This document shows positions 18,667-27,802 of a stretch of 64,000 nucleotides of DNA, in pieces. The notes beneath the pieces are model-generated. The model saw only the letters and a program-made list of their open reading frames with translations, did no database searches and had not been told where the DNA came from. The translations under genes were made by a program, and so were the position numbers. Position 1 is the first letter of the stretch. The number at the start of each line of letters is the position of its first letter. This DNA is from Diaphorobacter sp. HDW4A (GTDB taxonomy: Bacteria > Pseudomonadota > Gammaproteobacteria > Burkholderiales > Burkholderiaceae_C): contig NZ_CP049910.1 in assembly GCF_011305995.1 (NCBI RefSeq), positions 4,526,001-4,590,000 on the forward strand, written 5' to 3'.

Positions 18667-18680
18667 CGCAAACGTTTGCG
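18667..18680 (-). promoter_or_regulatory. LacI-family operator (RbsR) upstream of rbsB
   Basis: CGCAAACGTTTGCG is a perfect 14-bp palindrome with the central AACGTT typical of LacI/GalR-family operators. It lies 100 bp upstream of the rbsB start on the minus strand, in the only intergenic region in front of the rbs operon. RbsR is encoded in the same operon, so autoregulation is expected. I could not place a convincing promoter around it. Confidence 0.78.
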
Positions 18681-18740
18681 GCCTGCAGTTTACCCTAGGT
18701 TTTGCAGCGAACTCCCCTCTCACGCCCCGTCAAAAGCCAT

Positions 18741-18762
18741 AAAAAAACGGCCCCTTGGGCCG
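18741..18762 (-). terminator. Rho-independent terminator after the SEC-C protein gene
   Basis: Read on the minus strand, a 6-bp G+C stem (CGGCCC and GGGCCG, 3-nt loop) is followed by seven T residues. It lies about 20 bp after the stop codon of the SEC-C protein gene and insulates it from the rbs operon. Confidence 0.85.
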
Positions 18763-18783
18763 CTCTTCGGACGGAGGCTGGTT

Positions 18784-19638
18784 TCAGGCCCCGTGGCACT
18801 TTTTGTATTTTTTGCCGCTGCCGCAGGGGCAGGGATCATTGCGGCCAGGTTCGTTTCCGCGACGCACGGTCTCCACGCGCGGACCGAAGCTCTTCCAGAT
18901 CTGGCGCAGGTCGTAGCAGGCCCAAATCATCTCGCCAACCTTCTCCACACGGTCCTGGCTGGTGCTGGCGGGGCCTTGGTCGTCATACAGATTGACTGCG
19001 GGCTTGCCGGTGTCGTCCTCGGTCACGGCGACCATCTTTTCGAGCGAGTCGTCGATCCACTTGGTGGCGTCCTTGTCACGCGGAGCGGCCCAGTCCTCGG
19101 GCCAGTTTTCAACCGCGAACATGAAGCCCAGCGCCCAGACCTGGCCGAACGAGGGAATGTCCTGGCCTTCCATTTCGGCCTTCTCTTCCTCAGGCAGCAT
19201 GGCGATGGCGCCGCGCATGTCCATGCACTCGGGCTGGAATGCGTCGTCGGAGTCAAGCGCGTCAGTCTCAATGTCGAGTTGCGTGGCAATCTCGTCCAAA
19301 CGCAGCTGGCACAGCTCCAGAAAGCGTGCCTGCTGGGCCTCGTCCTTGAAGGTGTCGGCCTGGAACGGCAGCGGGCCATCTTCAGGAGCGTCTTCGATGA
19401 TCAGGCCATCACCAAGCAGCATCGGCAGCCATTCGGCCACGTCGATGGGGCGACGCGTGCAGACCAACGCGGTCAGGTAGCCGTCGCAGAACTCCCACTG
19501 GGGCGTCTCGTCGTTGCGGCTGCGGATGTCGTCGAGCATGGCATCCAGCTCGTCGAGTGCGTCGTTGCTCAGCGCCGGGTTGAAGTCGTCGTCCGAATCC
19601 GGAGCCGTCGAGGATGGGGTGGAGTCTTGGTCTGCCAT
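18784..19638 (-). CDS. UPF0149/YecA-like protein with C-terminal SEC-C motif
   Basis: About 284 aa with start [10 protein letters not shown] at 19638. The first 35 residues are acidic and disordered. The middle has the UPF0149 (YecA/YgfB) pattern, [29 protein letters not shown], then [31 protein letters not shown]. The C-terminus is [18 protein letters not shown], the zinc-binding SEC-C motif also found in SecA. Proteins of this sort have been tied to ribosome or secretion factor contact, but no activity is certain here. A longer form starting at 19710 is possible; neither start has a good ribosome binding site. Confidence 0.85.
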   Translation of the reverse strand: MADQDSTPSSTAPDSDDDFNPALSNDALDELDAMLDDIRSRNDETPQWEFCDGYLTALVCTRRPIDVAEWLPMLLGDGLIIEDAPEDGPLPFQADTFKDEAQQARFLELCQLRLDEIATQLDIETDALDSDDAFQPECMDMRGAIAMLPEEEKAEMEGQDIPSFGQVWALGFMFAVENWPEDWAAPRDKDATKWIDDSLEKMVAVTEDDTGKPAVNLYDDQGPASTSQDRVEKVGEMIWACYDLRQIWKSFGPRVETVRRGNEPGRNDPCPCGSGKKYKKCHGA

Positions 19639-19918
19639 GGGAAATTCTGGTGGGTGGTCTGGTTGGTGGCAAGCGCCCGAGGCGCTACAAAACGCCTGCA
19701 CTGTCGCCATAAAAAGGGCTCAATTTTACGCCGTGCCCCTCGAACGCCCCATGCCAAGGCCTCATACCCCCCGCTGGCGCTGCGCCAAAGGGTCTTTCAC
19801 TTCTCACAGGCATTTCTCGACTGGCTGCAATACGCTTGCATCAAAGCAATCTCAGTTGTTGCCCTTTCAAACCTTGCGGCACACTGTCTCCCATCCCTCC
19901 ACGATCGACATTCGCCCG

Positions 19919-21649
19919 ATGAGCCAAACCCTCGCCCCTCGCCGCATTCCCGCATGGGTCCCGATCCGCTACACCAGCTTCTGCCTTGCGCTGCTCGGCA
20001 CCGGCCTGTTCTTCACCGCCGCGCGCTTCTGGGGCGGCGGCTGGTGGTGGGTGGGCTATGGCGTGTGTCTCGCGCTGTCGGTGCTCGGCGTGTGGGACAT
20101 GCTGCAGACGCGCCACGCCATCCTGCGCAACTATCCGATCATCGGGCACTTCCGCTTCATGCTGGAGTACATCCGCCCCGAGATCCGCCAGTACTTCATC
20201 GAGTCCGATCAGGAGGCGCTGCCGTTCTCCCGCGCCCAGCGCTCGCTCGTGTACCAACGCGCCAAGGGCGAGCCCGACAGCCGCCCGCTCGGCACGCTGC
20301 TCAACGTGAGCGCACAGGGCTACGAATGGGTGAACCATTCGATGCAGCCCACCAAGCTCACCTCGCACGACTTCCGCATCTGGATCGGCGGCAGCCCGGA
20401 TGCAAAAGCCGAAGGTGCGTCTCCCTGCACGCAGCCGTATAACGCCAGCATCTTCAACATCTCTGCGATGAGCTTCGGTGCGCTGTCGGCCAACGCGATT
20501 CTGGCGCTCAACAAGGGCGCCAAGACCGGCGGCTTCGCGCATGACACTGGCGAGGGCTCGATCAGCCAGCACCACCGCGTGCATGGCGGCGACCTGATCT
20601 GGGAGGTGGCCTCGGGCTACTTCGGCTGCCGCAACGACGATGGCACGTTCAGCGAAGAAAAGTACATCGCCAACGCCACCGACCCGCAGGTCAAGATGAT
20701 CGAGCTGAAGCTCAGCCAGGGCGCGAAGCCCGGCCATGGTGGCATGCTGCTCGGCCCCAAGGTCACCCCCGAGATCGCCGCCGCGCGCGGTGTGCCGGTG
20801 GGGGTGGACTGCATCAGCCCGCCCACGCATAGCGCGTTCAAGACGCCGACCGAGATGATGCATTTCATCGCCCGCCTGCGCGAAAAGTCCGGCGGCAAGC
20901 CCACCGGATTCAAGTTCTGCGTCGGCCATCCATGGGAATGGTTTGCCATCGTCAAAGCCATGCTGGAGACCAACATCACGCCTGATTTCATCGTGGTCGA
21001 TGGCGCAGAAGGCGGCACGGGCGCGGCGCCGGTCGAGTTCGTCGACCATGTCGGCGTGCCGCTGCAGGAAGGGCTGCTGCTGGTGCACAACACGCTGATT
21101 GGCGCGGGCCTGCGCCACCGCATCAAGATCGGCGCGGCCGGCAAGGTGATCACCGCGTTCGACATCGCGCGCATGATGGCGCTCGGCGCTGACTGGTGCA
21201 ACGCGGGGCGCGGTTTCATGATGGCGCTGGGCTGCATTCAGGCGCAAAGCTGCCACACCGGCCACTGCCCCACGGGCGTCGCCACGCAGGACCCCGGCCG
21301 CCAGAAAGCCCTCGTAGTGCCCGACAAGGCCACGCGCGTCGCCAACTTCCACAAGAGCACGCTGCATGCGTTGCAAGAGCTGGTGCAGGCCGCCGGGCTC
21401 GAGCACCCCTGCGACATCACTGCCCATCACATCGTGCGCCGCATCACCGACACCGAGGTGCGCCAGCTCGCCAATCTCGTGATGCGGGTGGAGCCCGGCG
21501 CGCTGCTCGGCGATCTGACGAAACAGCACAACGTCTTTCGCCAATACTGGCCCGGCGCGAGCGCGCACACGTTCCAGTTCGCGCCGCCGCCGCTTGCGCC
21601 CAGCGCACCGATTTCGATCAAGGAGCAGGAATCGCTCGTCGCATCCTGA
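19919..21649 (+). CDS. FMN-binding glutamate synthase-related protein
   Basis: About 576 aa starting at ATG 19919 (MSQTLAPRRIPAWVP). Two hydrophobic segments near residues 20-60 anchor it to the membrane. The rest resembles the synthase domain of GltB: FNISAMSFGALSANAILALNKGAK, GGISQ-like EGSISQHH, KPGHGGMLLGPKVTPEIA, KFCVGHPWEWFAIVKAM, DGAEGGTGAAPVEF (FMN-binding barrel) and a Cys cluster in SCHTGHCPTGVATQDP. It lacks the amidotransferase domain, so it is not a full glutamate synthase. Its substrate is unknown. The frame is open further upstream, where it is antisense to the SEC-C gene; that extension is rejected. Confidence 0.87.
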   Translation: MSQTLAPRRIPAWVPIRYTSFCLALLGTGLFFTAARFWGGGWWWVGYGVCLALSVLGVWDMLQTRHAILRNYPIIGHFRFMLEYIRPEIRQYFIESDQEALPFSRAQRSLVYQRAKGEPDSRPLGTLLNVSAQGYEWVNHSMQPTKLTSHDFRIWIGGSPDAKAEGASPCTQPYNASIFNISAMSFGALSANAILALNKGAKTGGFAHDTGEGSISQHHRVHGGDLIWEVASGYFGCRNDDGTFSEEKYIANATDPQVKMIELKLSQGAKPGHGGMLLGPKVTPEIAAARGVPVGVDCISPPTHSAFKTPTEMMHFIARLREKSGGKPTGFKFCVGHPWEWFAIVKAMLETNITPDFIVVDGAEGGTGAAPVEFVDHVGVPLQEGLLLVHNTLIGAGLRHRIKIGAAGKVITAFDIARMMALGADWCNAGRGFMMALGCIQAQSCHTGHCPTGVATQDPGRQKALVVPDKATRVANFHKSTLHALQELVQAAGLEHPCDITAHHIVRRITDTEVRQLANLVMRVEPGALLGDLTKQHNVFRQYWPGASAHTFQFAPPPLAPSAPISIKEQESLVAS

Positions 21650-21674
21650 TACGCTAGGGCCACTCCCTGAAACG

Positions 21675-21698
21675 CTCCGCCCTTCGGCGGAGTTTCCT
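21675..21698 (+). terminator. Possible terminator after the glutamate synthase-related gene
   Basis: A 7-bp stem CTCCGCC and GGCGGAG with loop CTTC is followed by TTTCCTT. The T-tract is short and the next gene starts only about 20 bp later, so it may attenuate rather than stop transcription. Confidence 0.45.
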
Positions 21699-21715
21699 TG
21701 CCGCCAAGTCCGCCC

Positions 21716-22543
21716 GTGTCCCAACCTCAGCCACCAGACCCCTCACCGCAAACGACGGACTTCGACGCCTTCCTCAAGGCGCATCTGGCCACGCAGGCCA
21801 AGAACATCCAGCGCTACGACGTCGATGGCCGCCGTGTCTGGATCAAGCGCACCGGCCCGCTGGTGCCCGCATGGCGCTACCGCATCCTGCGCGTGCTGCG
21901 CGTGTTGCTCGACGAACCGGTGCTCGGCCCAGTCGTCAACCACGGCGGGCGCGAGGCCATCGCCACCGAGATCCGCCGCCTCAAGGACCTCGCCGCGCGC
22001 GGCATTCGCGTGCCGCAGCTGCTGGCCGAGGAGCAGGACGGCTTCGTGATGAGCCACCTCGGTCTGCCCGATCAGGACGTGCATTCGCTCGGCAACGTGA
22101 TCCGCGCGGTCGTGCCTCAGGGCACGGACGCGATCCTGCCGCTGTGGCAGCAGGGCCTTGCGATGATCGACCAGGTGCACCGCTCGGGCACCGTGCTCAG
22201 CCAGGCCTTCGCGCGCAACATGGTGGTCTGCCCCGATGGCGAACTGGCCTGCGTCGACTTCGAGGACGACCCACTCGCCGTGCTGCCCATGGGCGTGTGC
22301 CAGGTGCGCGACGCCCTGTGCTACACCCACTCCACTGCCGTCTACCTGAGCCACGCGGGCGCCCTGCTGCCTGCACGCGCCCACTGGCAGGAATGGCTCA
22401 CCCACCCCGAACGCAGCCCCGAATTCAAGCAGGTGCTCTCCAACACCCTGCGACGCATGCGCTGGCTGCGCCACCTGCCTGCCAATCGCAAGCTCGGGCG
22501 CGATACCGAACGGCTTCGCGCGATGTGGGACTTGATGGAGTGA
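21716..22543 (+). CDS. Kinase-like protein (RIO/BUD32-type fold, lipopolysaccharide-kinase-like)
   Basis: About 275 aa from GTG 21716 (a TTG at 21698 is an alternative). Kinase-like elements are visible: a Lys in GRRVWIKRTGP, a Glu in REAIATEIRRLKDLAARGIRVPQLL, a catalytic-loop-like VLSQAFARNMVVCPDGELACVDFEDDP with the metal-binding Asp, and a mostly helical C-terminal lobe. The order fits small atypical kinases such as those acting on lipopolysaccharide heptose or the so-called toluene tolerance proteins. Substrate unknown. It follows the FMN protein gene closely and is probably co-transcribed, unless the hairpin between them terminates. Confidence 0.7.
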   Translation: MSQPQPPDPSPQTTDFDAFLKAHLATQAKNIQRYDVDGRRVWIKRTGPLVPAWRYRILRVLRVLLDEPVLGPVVNHGGREAIATEIRRLKDLAARGIRVPQLLAEEQDGFVMSHLGLPDQDVHSLGNVIRAVVPQGTDAILPLWQQGLAMIDQVHRSGTVLSQAFARNMVVCPDGELACVDFEDDPLAVLPMGVCQVRDALCYTHSTAVYLSHAGALLPARAHWQEWLTHPERSPEFKQVLSNTLRRMRWLRHLPANRKLGRDTERLRAMWDLME

Positions 22544-22567
22544 ACGGATTGCACGGTTGCACCACCG

Positions 22568-22600
22568 TTTGATGCAATTGAATGCAATATCTGCATCAAA
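22568..22600. promoter_or_regulatory. Inverted repeat in the promoter region of the IPTL-CTERM gene
   Basis: TTTGATGCA (22568-22576) and TGCATCAAA (22592-22600) form 9-bp arms separated by 15 bp. They lie about 100 bp before the start of the large secreted protein in an A+T-rich stretch that contrasts with the neighbouring coding DNA. It may be an operator or a weak terminator of the kinase-like gene; there is no T-tract on the plus strand. Confidence 0.45.
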
Positions 22601-22703
22601 ACCATGACAAACCGGGAAAATTAAGAATGTTTATCAATTTCATCTGAGTCATTGGCTATATTTATTCAAATTATCGAAATTTGAATATTGATAGAGGTGA
22701 GCA

Positions 22704-25490
22704 ATGATTCGTTATTCATTCGGGAGTCAATTCAAACGACGGCTGCAAGTCATCGCTGTCTGCCTTGCAGCCGTCTGCAGTGCGCCAGCGTGGTCTGCGA
22801 CCTCCCCCAGAATTCTCGTGTTGACGACCAATGAGGGCTTTGCGAACGAGTCCTTCACGTATCCGGACGCGCCCACTGACACCGGTTACCAAGACGACGG
22901 CAAAGTGGCCTCCGACAACGTGGCAACCGCTTTCGGTCTGCCGGTTGCACCGGCGACGGTCTCCACGCTCATCAAGGACAATCCCAAAATCGACTATCGC
23001 TATGGCGCCTTGTCGATCCGTCCGCACAAGACGGATGGCTCGGATGTGGCCGCCACCGCTGTCTCATCCCCGGATCCGGGTCGTTACTCCACCACTCCGA
23101 CTTCGCTGGTTCGTGTTCTTTCCACGCGAGTGGACGCCGTCGGAAATCCAACGGGCAAGGAAAGCGTGGTCTACGTTCCGAACGACACCAAGTATCCTGA
23201 CCGAGCCAATCTCGCGTCCATTTTCAAACCCGACGATGCGGATCGCTACGACCTGATCATTGTGGCCAGTACCTATCGCAAGGTCACTGAGTCTGCATAT
23301 GCCGCGCTCTCGGCCGTCATGCAGGATCCCGCCCTGCGACCCAATGCCATTCTGTATTTCATCGACTCTTGTTGTGACAACGCCCGCAACCACTCGAAGA
23401 ACATGGCCCGATTCGTGAATGACCTGCTGAAGCCGGCCACCCAAGACACGAACAACCCTGGCGCTTTGGTGAACTCATTGACGCTCGGCACACTGAACTA
23501 TGACGACGCCTACACTGCGAATTTGAATACCGAAGCCAACTACCCGAGTCTCGGCTCCAAGTACGCAGAGGGATTCAAAACGCTGCTACCCAACATGTAC
23601 GGAGGTTACTTCTTCACCATCGACAACGTGCCAAAGGACAATATCCTCTTTCGCCATCCCATCCACAAGAGGTACCCGAATCCGGATCCCGGCAACGATG
23701 GCTATGGAGTGTTCTTTCCGGCACCACAGGTATTCAGCGGTAACGGAACCTGCACATTCGCCACCGTGGACATCTCGCCCTTTGATGGAACTCATCTAGG
23801 CACCAATACGTCCGGCGGCAATCCCACCTCGGCAAACAACATCGGTCAAGCCTTCATCAATGCGGCACTCCCCGGCGGCGCCTGCGGTGGACTGGCATCG
23901 ATCAGCACCGACCCGGCCCCGCTTGCTGTCACGCTCGGCCAGCCGCAGTCCACCATCACGCTGACCGTGAAGAACGAATCGTTGACCGATGCAGGCGTCG
24001 GCACCGGAGTGATCACCGGAGGCCGGGTTGAAGCACAGTTGCCTTCCAACCTCCAGTTCGCTGGCGCCAATACCGTCACCTCGACCTGTGCAGGTGCAAC
24101 AGCCACCAATACCGGGACCGGGTTCTCGGTCACGGGCTTCAACATCCCATTCAAGGGAACATGCACCATCACCCTGCCCGTGCAGTGGACTGACACCACC
24201 GATCCCGCGACCAACGCCTGCATCGACGCTACCAAGAATACGGCCACGCTCACCATCACCCCCGGCGTGCCCAATCAGTTCAGCACCAAGGAAGGCCAGA
24301 CCAACGCACAGGCCGTCGCCAACGTGGTCTGCACCGCGCCCGAGCTGCAACTGACCACCAACCCCGCCTCGCTGCCCGGCCCGTTCATCGCCGGATCGAT
24401 GCTGAGCTACGACGTGGTCGTGACCAACCTGAGCCAGACGGCGACGGCCTCCAACGCGCAACTGAGCGCGCTGATGCCCGCAGACGCCACACCCACCATC
24501 ACGCCCAAATCGCGCCAGCAGTTTCTGAAGGCCAATCCGGCTGCATGCGTGTCGCCTACCGACTGCACGCTCGCGCCCGGCGAAGCCGCTACGTTCGGAG
24601 TGCAGTTCCCGGCACCGGCCAACACGGCTTCCATGACGTTCTCGCCCACTGTTGCCTTACCTGCTGGCATCCCCGCCAACACAGAGGTCACACTAGTGAA
24701 CAACACCGTCACGCTGGCCGCACCACTGCAAAAGCAGCTCACCGTACAAGCCCAATTGACGACGGCAGGCAGCGCGGACTTCACGTCTCTAAACGGCTCC
24801 GGCATGGCCTTTGTGGCGAACGGTTGCAATGCAGCGCCTGCTTCGGGCAGCGCACCGCTGGGAATCAACGCTGCCGGTACCGCACAGACGTCCACGGCGG
24901 ACGGTGCTTCGCACTGTGACGTGGTGTTCAGCTCTGCGCCCGGCCCGCTGCCGACCGGCTATGTGCTCGCATCCACGACTCCAACGCTGGCCGACAGCAA
25001 TGACCCGAGCACCGGCGTGCAGACCGTTGTAGCCACCTGGACCGTGCTGCCACCTGGTGCAGCAAACATCAACGGCAGCATCACTGGCGGCCCGTCCACC
25101 TTCCCGCCGAACCTGATCGGCAAGACGCTTGACTACGAACTCACCTGCACGCCCGGCGCCGCCACTCCGTCGACCGGAGCACTGACGGTGGGCAGCACTG
25201 GACAACTCAGCATCGCCAATCCACCAATGGTTCCCGCAGGTTCCACCTGCACGCTGACCCTCAAAACCGATCCCGCCACTCTGCCGCTGCCTACGGGTTA
25301 TCTGTGGAAGACACCGGTGATCTCGGGCTCCGGCAACAACTTCAACGTGCTGCTCCCCATGGCAAGCTCGTCGACCAACGGCAACTCCGTGCCTGTGCCG
25401 ACGCTGAGCGAATTGGCACTGTACACACTCGCATTGCTGATGTTGCTTGCAGCAGCCGGTCCACTGAGGAATGGACGCGCCAAGCGCTGA
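22704..25490 (+). CDS. Large secreted protein with IPTL-CTERM sorting signal
   Basis: A 928-aa protein with a Sec signal peptide (about residues 1-32, ending SAPAWSA). The first half, to about residue 390, has a mixed alpha/beta pattern with DLIIVASTYRKVTESAY and AILYFIDSCCDNARNHSKNMARFVNDLL, resembling no family I can name. From about residue 400 it has repeated beta-sandwich segments (LTVKNESLTDAGVGTGV, YDVVVTNLSQTATASNAQL) like DUF11-type or Big-type surface repeats, with spaced Cys pairs. The last 35 residues are VPVPTLSELALYTLALLML followed by AAAGPLRNGRAKR: an IPTL-type motif, one membrane helix and a basic tail. This is the IPTL-CTERM signal, processed by exosortase H according to the family models. 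Strict consensus has Trp where Leu stands here. Confidence 0.8.
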   Translation: MIRYSFGSQFKRRLQVIAVCLAAVCSAPAWSATSPRILVLTTNEGFANESFTYPDAPTDTGYQDDGKVASDNVATAFGLPVAPATVSTLIKDNPKIDYRYGALSIRPHKTDGSDVAATAVSSPDPGRYSTTPTSLVRVLSTRVDAVGNPTGKESVVYVPNDTKYPDRANLASIFKPDDADRYDLIIVASTYRKVTESAYAALSAVMQDPALRPNAILYFIDSCCDNARNHSKNMARFVNDLLKPATQDTNNPGALVNSLTLGTLNYDDAYTANLNTEANYPSLGSKYAEGFKTLLPNMYGGYFFTIDNVPKDNILFRHPIHKRYPNPDPGNDGYGVFFPAPQVFSGNGTCTFATVDISPFDGTHLGTNTSGGNPTSANNIGQAFINAALPGGACGGLASISTDPAPLAVTLGQPQSTITLTVKNESLTDAGVGTGVITGGRVEAQLPSNLQFAGANTVTSTCAGATATNTGTGFSVTGFNIPFKGTCTITLPVQWTDTTDPATNACIDATKNTATLTITPGVPNQFSTKEGQTNAQAVANVVCTAPELQLTTNPASLPGPFIAGSMLSYDVVVTNLSQTATASNAQLSALMPADATPTITPKSRQQFLKANPAACVSPTDCTLAPGEAATFGVQFPAPANTASMTFSPTVALPAGIPANTEVTLVNNTVTLAAPLQKQLTVQAQLTTAGSADFTSLNGSGMAFVANGCNAAPASGSAPLGINAAGTAQTSTADGASHCDVVFSSAPGPLPTGYVLASTTPTLADSNDPSTGVQTVVATWTVLPPGAANINGSITGGPSTFPPNLIGKTLDYELTCTPGAATPSTGALTVGSTGQLSIANPPMVPAGSTCTLTLKTDPATLPLPTGYLWKTPVISGSGNNFNVLLPMASSSTNGNSVPVPTLSELALYTLALLMLLAAAGPLRNGRAKR

Positions 25491-25529
25491 ATCCGGCGAC
25501 CGGTCTCCTCTCGGATCACCCAATGACAA

Positions 25530-25563
25530 GGGGCGCTCACATCAGTGGAGCGCCCCTTTTTTT
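25530..25563 (+). terminator. Rho-independent terminator after the IPTL-CTERM gene
   Basis: A perfect 9-bp stem (GGGGCGCTC and GAGCGCCCC) is followed by seven T residues, about 40 bp after the stop codon. It faces the convergent Bug receptor gene. Confidence 0.9.
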
Positions 25564-25582
25564 GGTTTGCGGCGTATGCTGT

Positions 25583-26563
25583 TCAATCCACGCTGATGCG
25601 CGCCGCGTCCACAATGCTCTTCCAGTGCGCCGCATCCTTGTCGAGCACGGTGCGAAATTCCTGCGGAGTCGAGCCCACCGGGATCAGCCCCATGTCGGAT
25701 AGGCGTTTGGCGATGTCGGGTTGCTTGACGATGGCGGCCAACTCTGCACCGAGCTTGTCCACGATGGATTGCGGTGTGGACGCCGGCAAGAAGAATCCGA
25801 ACCAGCCGTTGGCCTCGAAGCCGGAGTATCCCAGTTCGGCCATGGTCTTCACCTCGGGCAGGGCCGGGTGGCGCTGCTGGCCGGTGACGGCGAGGATGGT
25901 GATCTTCTCGGACTTGATGTGCGGATACGCGCCCGTCGCATCGACAAAGGCGCTCGCCAGTTGCCCACCGAGCATCGCGGCCATCTCGGGGCCCGAGCCC
26001 TGATACGGCACATGCGTGAGGTCGATGCCGGCCTTCATCTTGAACTGCTCGCCGTTGAGGTGCGACGAGGTGGCGTTGCCGTAGGAGCCGAAGTTGAACT
26101 TGGCCGGATCGGCCTTGGCCTGCGCCACCAGTTCGGCGAGCGACTTGATGCCCGAGCTGCGCGGCACCATGACGAGATCGGCCGACTTGGCAGTCTGAGA
26201 CACTGGCGTGAGGTCGCTGAGCTTGTAGGGCACCTTTTTGTAGAGCGACGGAATCTGTACCAGCGCCGTGATGCCTAGCAGCACGGTATAGCCATCGCCC
26301 GGAGCCTTGGCAACAAGGTCATTTCCGAGCATGCCGCTTGCCCCGGGTTTGTTCTCGACGATCACGCCCTGTCCCCAGTGCTGGCTGAGCTGCGCGCCGA
26401 TCAGGCGGCCGATGATGTCGGTACCGCCACCGGCCGGGTACGGCACGATCACACGGATCGGCTTGCTGGGGTAGGTGTCCGCAATGGCCGCGCTCCAGGG
26501 CGCGGCGGCGAGAAAGGCGGCGGCCAGCAGATGCTGCAGGCTTTGTCGACGCGCTGATTTCAT
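25583..26563 (-). CDS. Bug-family tripartite tricarboxylate receptor (solute-binding protein)
   Basis: A 326-aa periplasmic protein with a signal peptide (MKSARRQSLQHLLAAAFLAA, cut near IADTYPS). The mature start YPSKPIRVIVPYPAGGGTDIIGR and the segment VENKPGASGMLGNDLVAKA are diagnostic of Bug (TctC) receptors, which bind carboxylates. No TctA or TctB membrane genes are nearby, which is the norm for the many orphan Bug proteins of Burkholderiales. It lies after the acyl-CoA dehydrogenase gene on the same strand (about 60 bp apart), so it is likely part of the degradation cluster and may bind its substrate acid. Confidence 0.93.
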   Translation of the reverse strand: MKSARRQSLQHLLAAAFLAAAPWSAAIADTYPSKPIRVIVPYPAGGGTDIIGRLIGAQLSQHWGQGVIVENKPGASGMLGNDLVAKAPGDGYTVLLGITALVQIPSLYKKVPYKLSDLTPVSQTAKSADLVMVPRSSGIKSLAELVAQAKADPAKFNFGSYGNATSSHLNGEQFKMKAGIDLTHVPYQGSGPEMAAMLGGQLASAFVDATGAYPHIKSEKITILAVTGQQRHPALPEVKTMAELGYSGFEANGWFGFFLPASTPQSIVDKLGAELAAIVKQPDIAKRLSDMGLIPVGSTPQEFRTVLDKDAAHWKSIVDAARISVD

Positions 26564-26621
26564 GGTTCTTGCTCCTCTGCGTTGTCACTCTCTCAAAATG
26601 GGTTTCGACACGCGGCCCAGA

Positions 26622-27764
26622 TCACAGGGTGCGCGCGATGATCTCCTTCATGATCTCGTCGCTGCCGCCGTAGATGCGGCCGATGCGCGCATCGGTCCAC
26701 GCGCGGCCCACCTGGTACTCGGTCATGTAACCGTAGCCGCCGTGCAGTTGCAGGAACTCGTCGAGCAGCTTGTTCTGCAGCGTGGTCGCGTTGAGCTTGA
26801 CCATGGCCGCGCGGTCGGGCGTGAGCTTGCGCTGCATATGCAGCGCGATGCAGTCGTCCACAAACACGCGCAGCATCGTGGCCTGTGACTTGGCCTCGGC
26901 GAGCTTGAAGCGCGTGTTCTGGAAATCGAACACCGGCTGGCCGAAGGCCTTGCGGTCGCGGGTGTAGTCGATCGTCTTCTGAAGAAACGCCTCGATGGAC
27001 GCCGCAGCGCGCACCGCCACCACCAGCCGCTCCTGCGCCAGCTCATGCATCAGGTACTTAAACCCCATGTTCTCTTCGCCAAGCAGGTTGCCCACGGGCA
27101 CCTTCACGTCGTCGAAGAACAGCTCCGAGGTGTCCTGCGCCATGAGGCCGATCTTCTCGAGCTTGCGACCCTTGCTGAAGCCGGGCGTGCCGTCTTCGAC
27201 CACGATGAGCGACACACCCTTGGCCCCCATCTCGGGTGCGGTCTTGCAGACCACGATGACGATCTCGCAGTTGATGCCGTTGGTGATGAAGGTCTTGGCG
27301 CCGTTGATCACGTAATGATCGCCCTCGCGCCGCGCCGAGGTGCGCACCGACTTGAGGTCACTGCCCGCGCCGGGCTCGGTCATCGCGATGGCCCCGATCA
27401 GCTCGCCCGATGCCATCTTCGGCAGCCACTGGTCCTTCTGCGCCTTGTTGCCGTAGGCGTTGATATAGGGCGCAACGATGTCGGAATGCAGCGGAAAACC
27501 AAGGCCGCTCGCCCCGGTGCGCGCGATCTCTTCGAGCAGCACGGCCGCATGGCCAAAGTCACCACCGCCGCCGTAGGGCTCGGGCAGCATCGGGTTGAGC
27601 AACCCCTCATGACCGGCCTTGCGCCAGACCTCCTTGGGCACGATGCCGTCGCGCTCCCACTGCCCATGGTACGGGACGACTTCCTTGTCAAAAAAGCGGC
27701 GCGCGGCCTCGCGAAACTGTTCGTGATCTTCACGGAAAACGCTGCGTTCAATCAGATCCTGCAT
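26622..27764 (-). CDS. Acyl-CoA dehydrogenase
   Basis: A 380-aa FAD enzyme of normal length. Visible are the N-terminal helical domain beginning SVFREDHEQFREAARRFFDKE, the signature AMTEPGAGSDLKSVRTSARREGDHYVINGAKTFITNG in the beta domain, and the C-terminal helices with LHGGYGYMTEYQVGRAWTDARIGRIYGGSDEIMKEII. The catalytic base is probably the Glu in the terminal GGSDEIM region, as in long-chain and related enzymes. It introduces the 2,3 double bond of an acyl-CoA. GAGGTG precedes ATG 27764. It follows the acyl-CoA ligase gene on the same strand, after 38 bp. Confidence 0.95.
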   Translation of the reverse strand: MQDLIERSVFREDHEQFREAARRFFDKEVVPYHGQWERDGIVPKEVWRKAGHEGLLNPMLPEPYGGGGDFGHAAVLLEEIARTGASGLGFPLHSDIVAPYINAYGNKAQKDQWLPKMASGELIGAIAMTEPGAGSDLKSVRTSARREGDHYVINGAKTFITNGINCEIVIVVCKTAPEMGAKGVSLIVVEDGTPGFSKGRKLEKIGLMAQDTSELFFDDVKVPVGNLLGEENMGFKYLMHELAQERLVVAVRAAASIEAFLQKTIDYTRDRKAFGQPVFDFQNTRFKLAEAKSQATMLRVFVDDCIALHMQRKLTPDRAAMVKLNATTLQNKLLDEFLQLHGGYGYMTEYQVGRAWTDARIGRIYGGSDEIMKEIIARTL

Positions 27765-27802
27765 GCTTCACCTCGTTAGAAAAATACGTTCAAAAAAGGA
27801 CA

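Noticed and set aside
19514..19918. Extended N-terminus of the FMN glutamate-synthase-like protein
   Set aside because: The extra 135 codons are antisense to the SEC-C protein gene; the family start fits ATG 19919.
22600..22703. Sigma-54 (-24/-12) promoter for the IPTL-CTERM gene
   Set aside because: A TTGGC occurs near 22652, but no GC follows at the required 10-bp distance.
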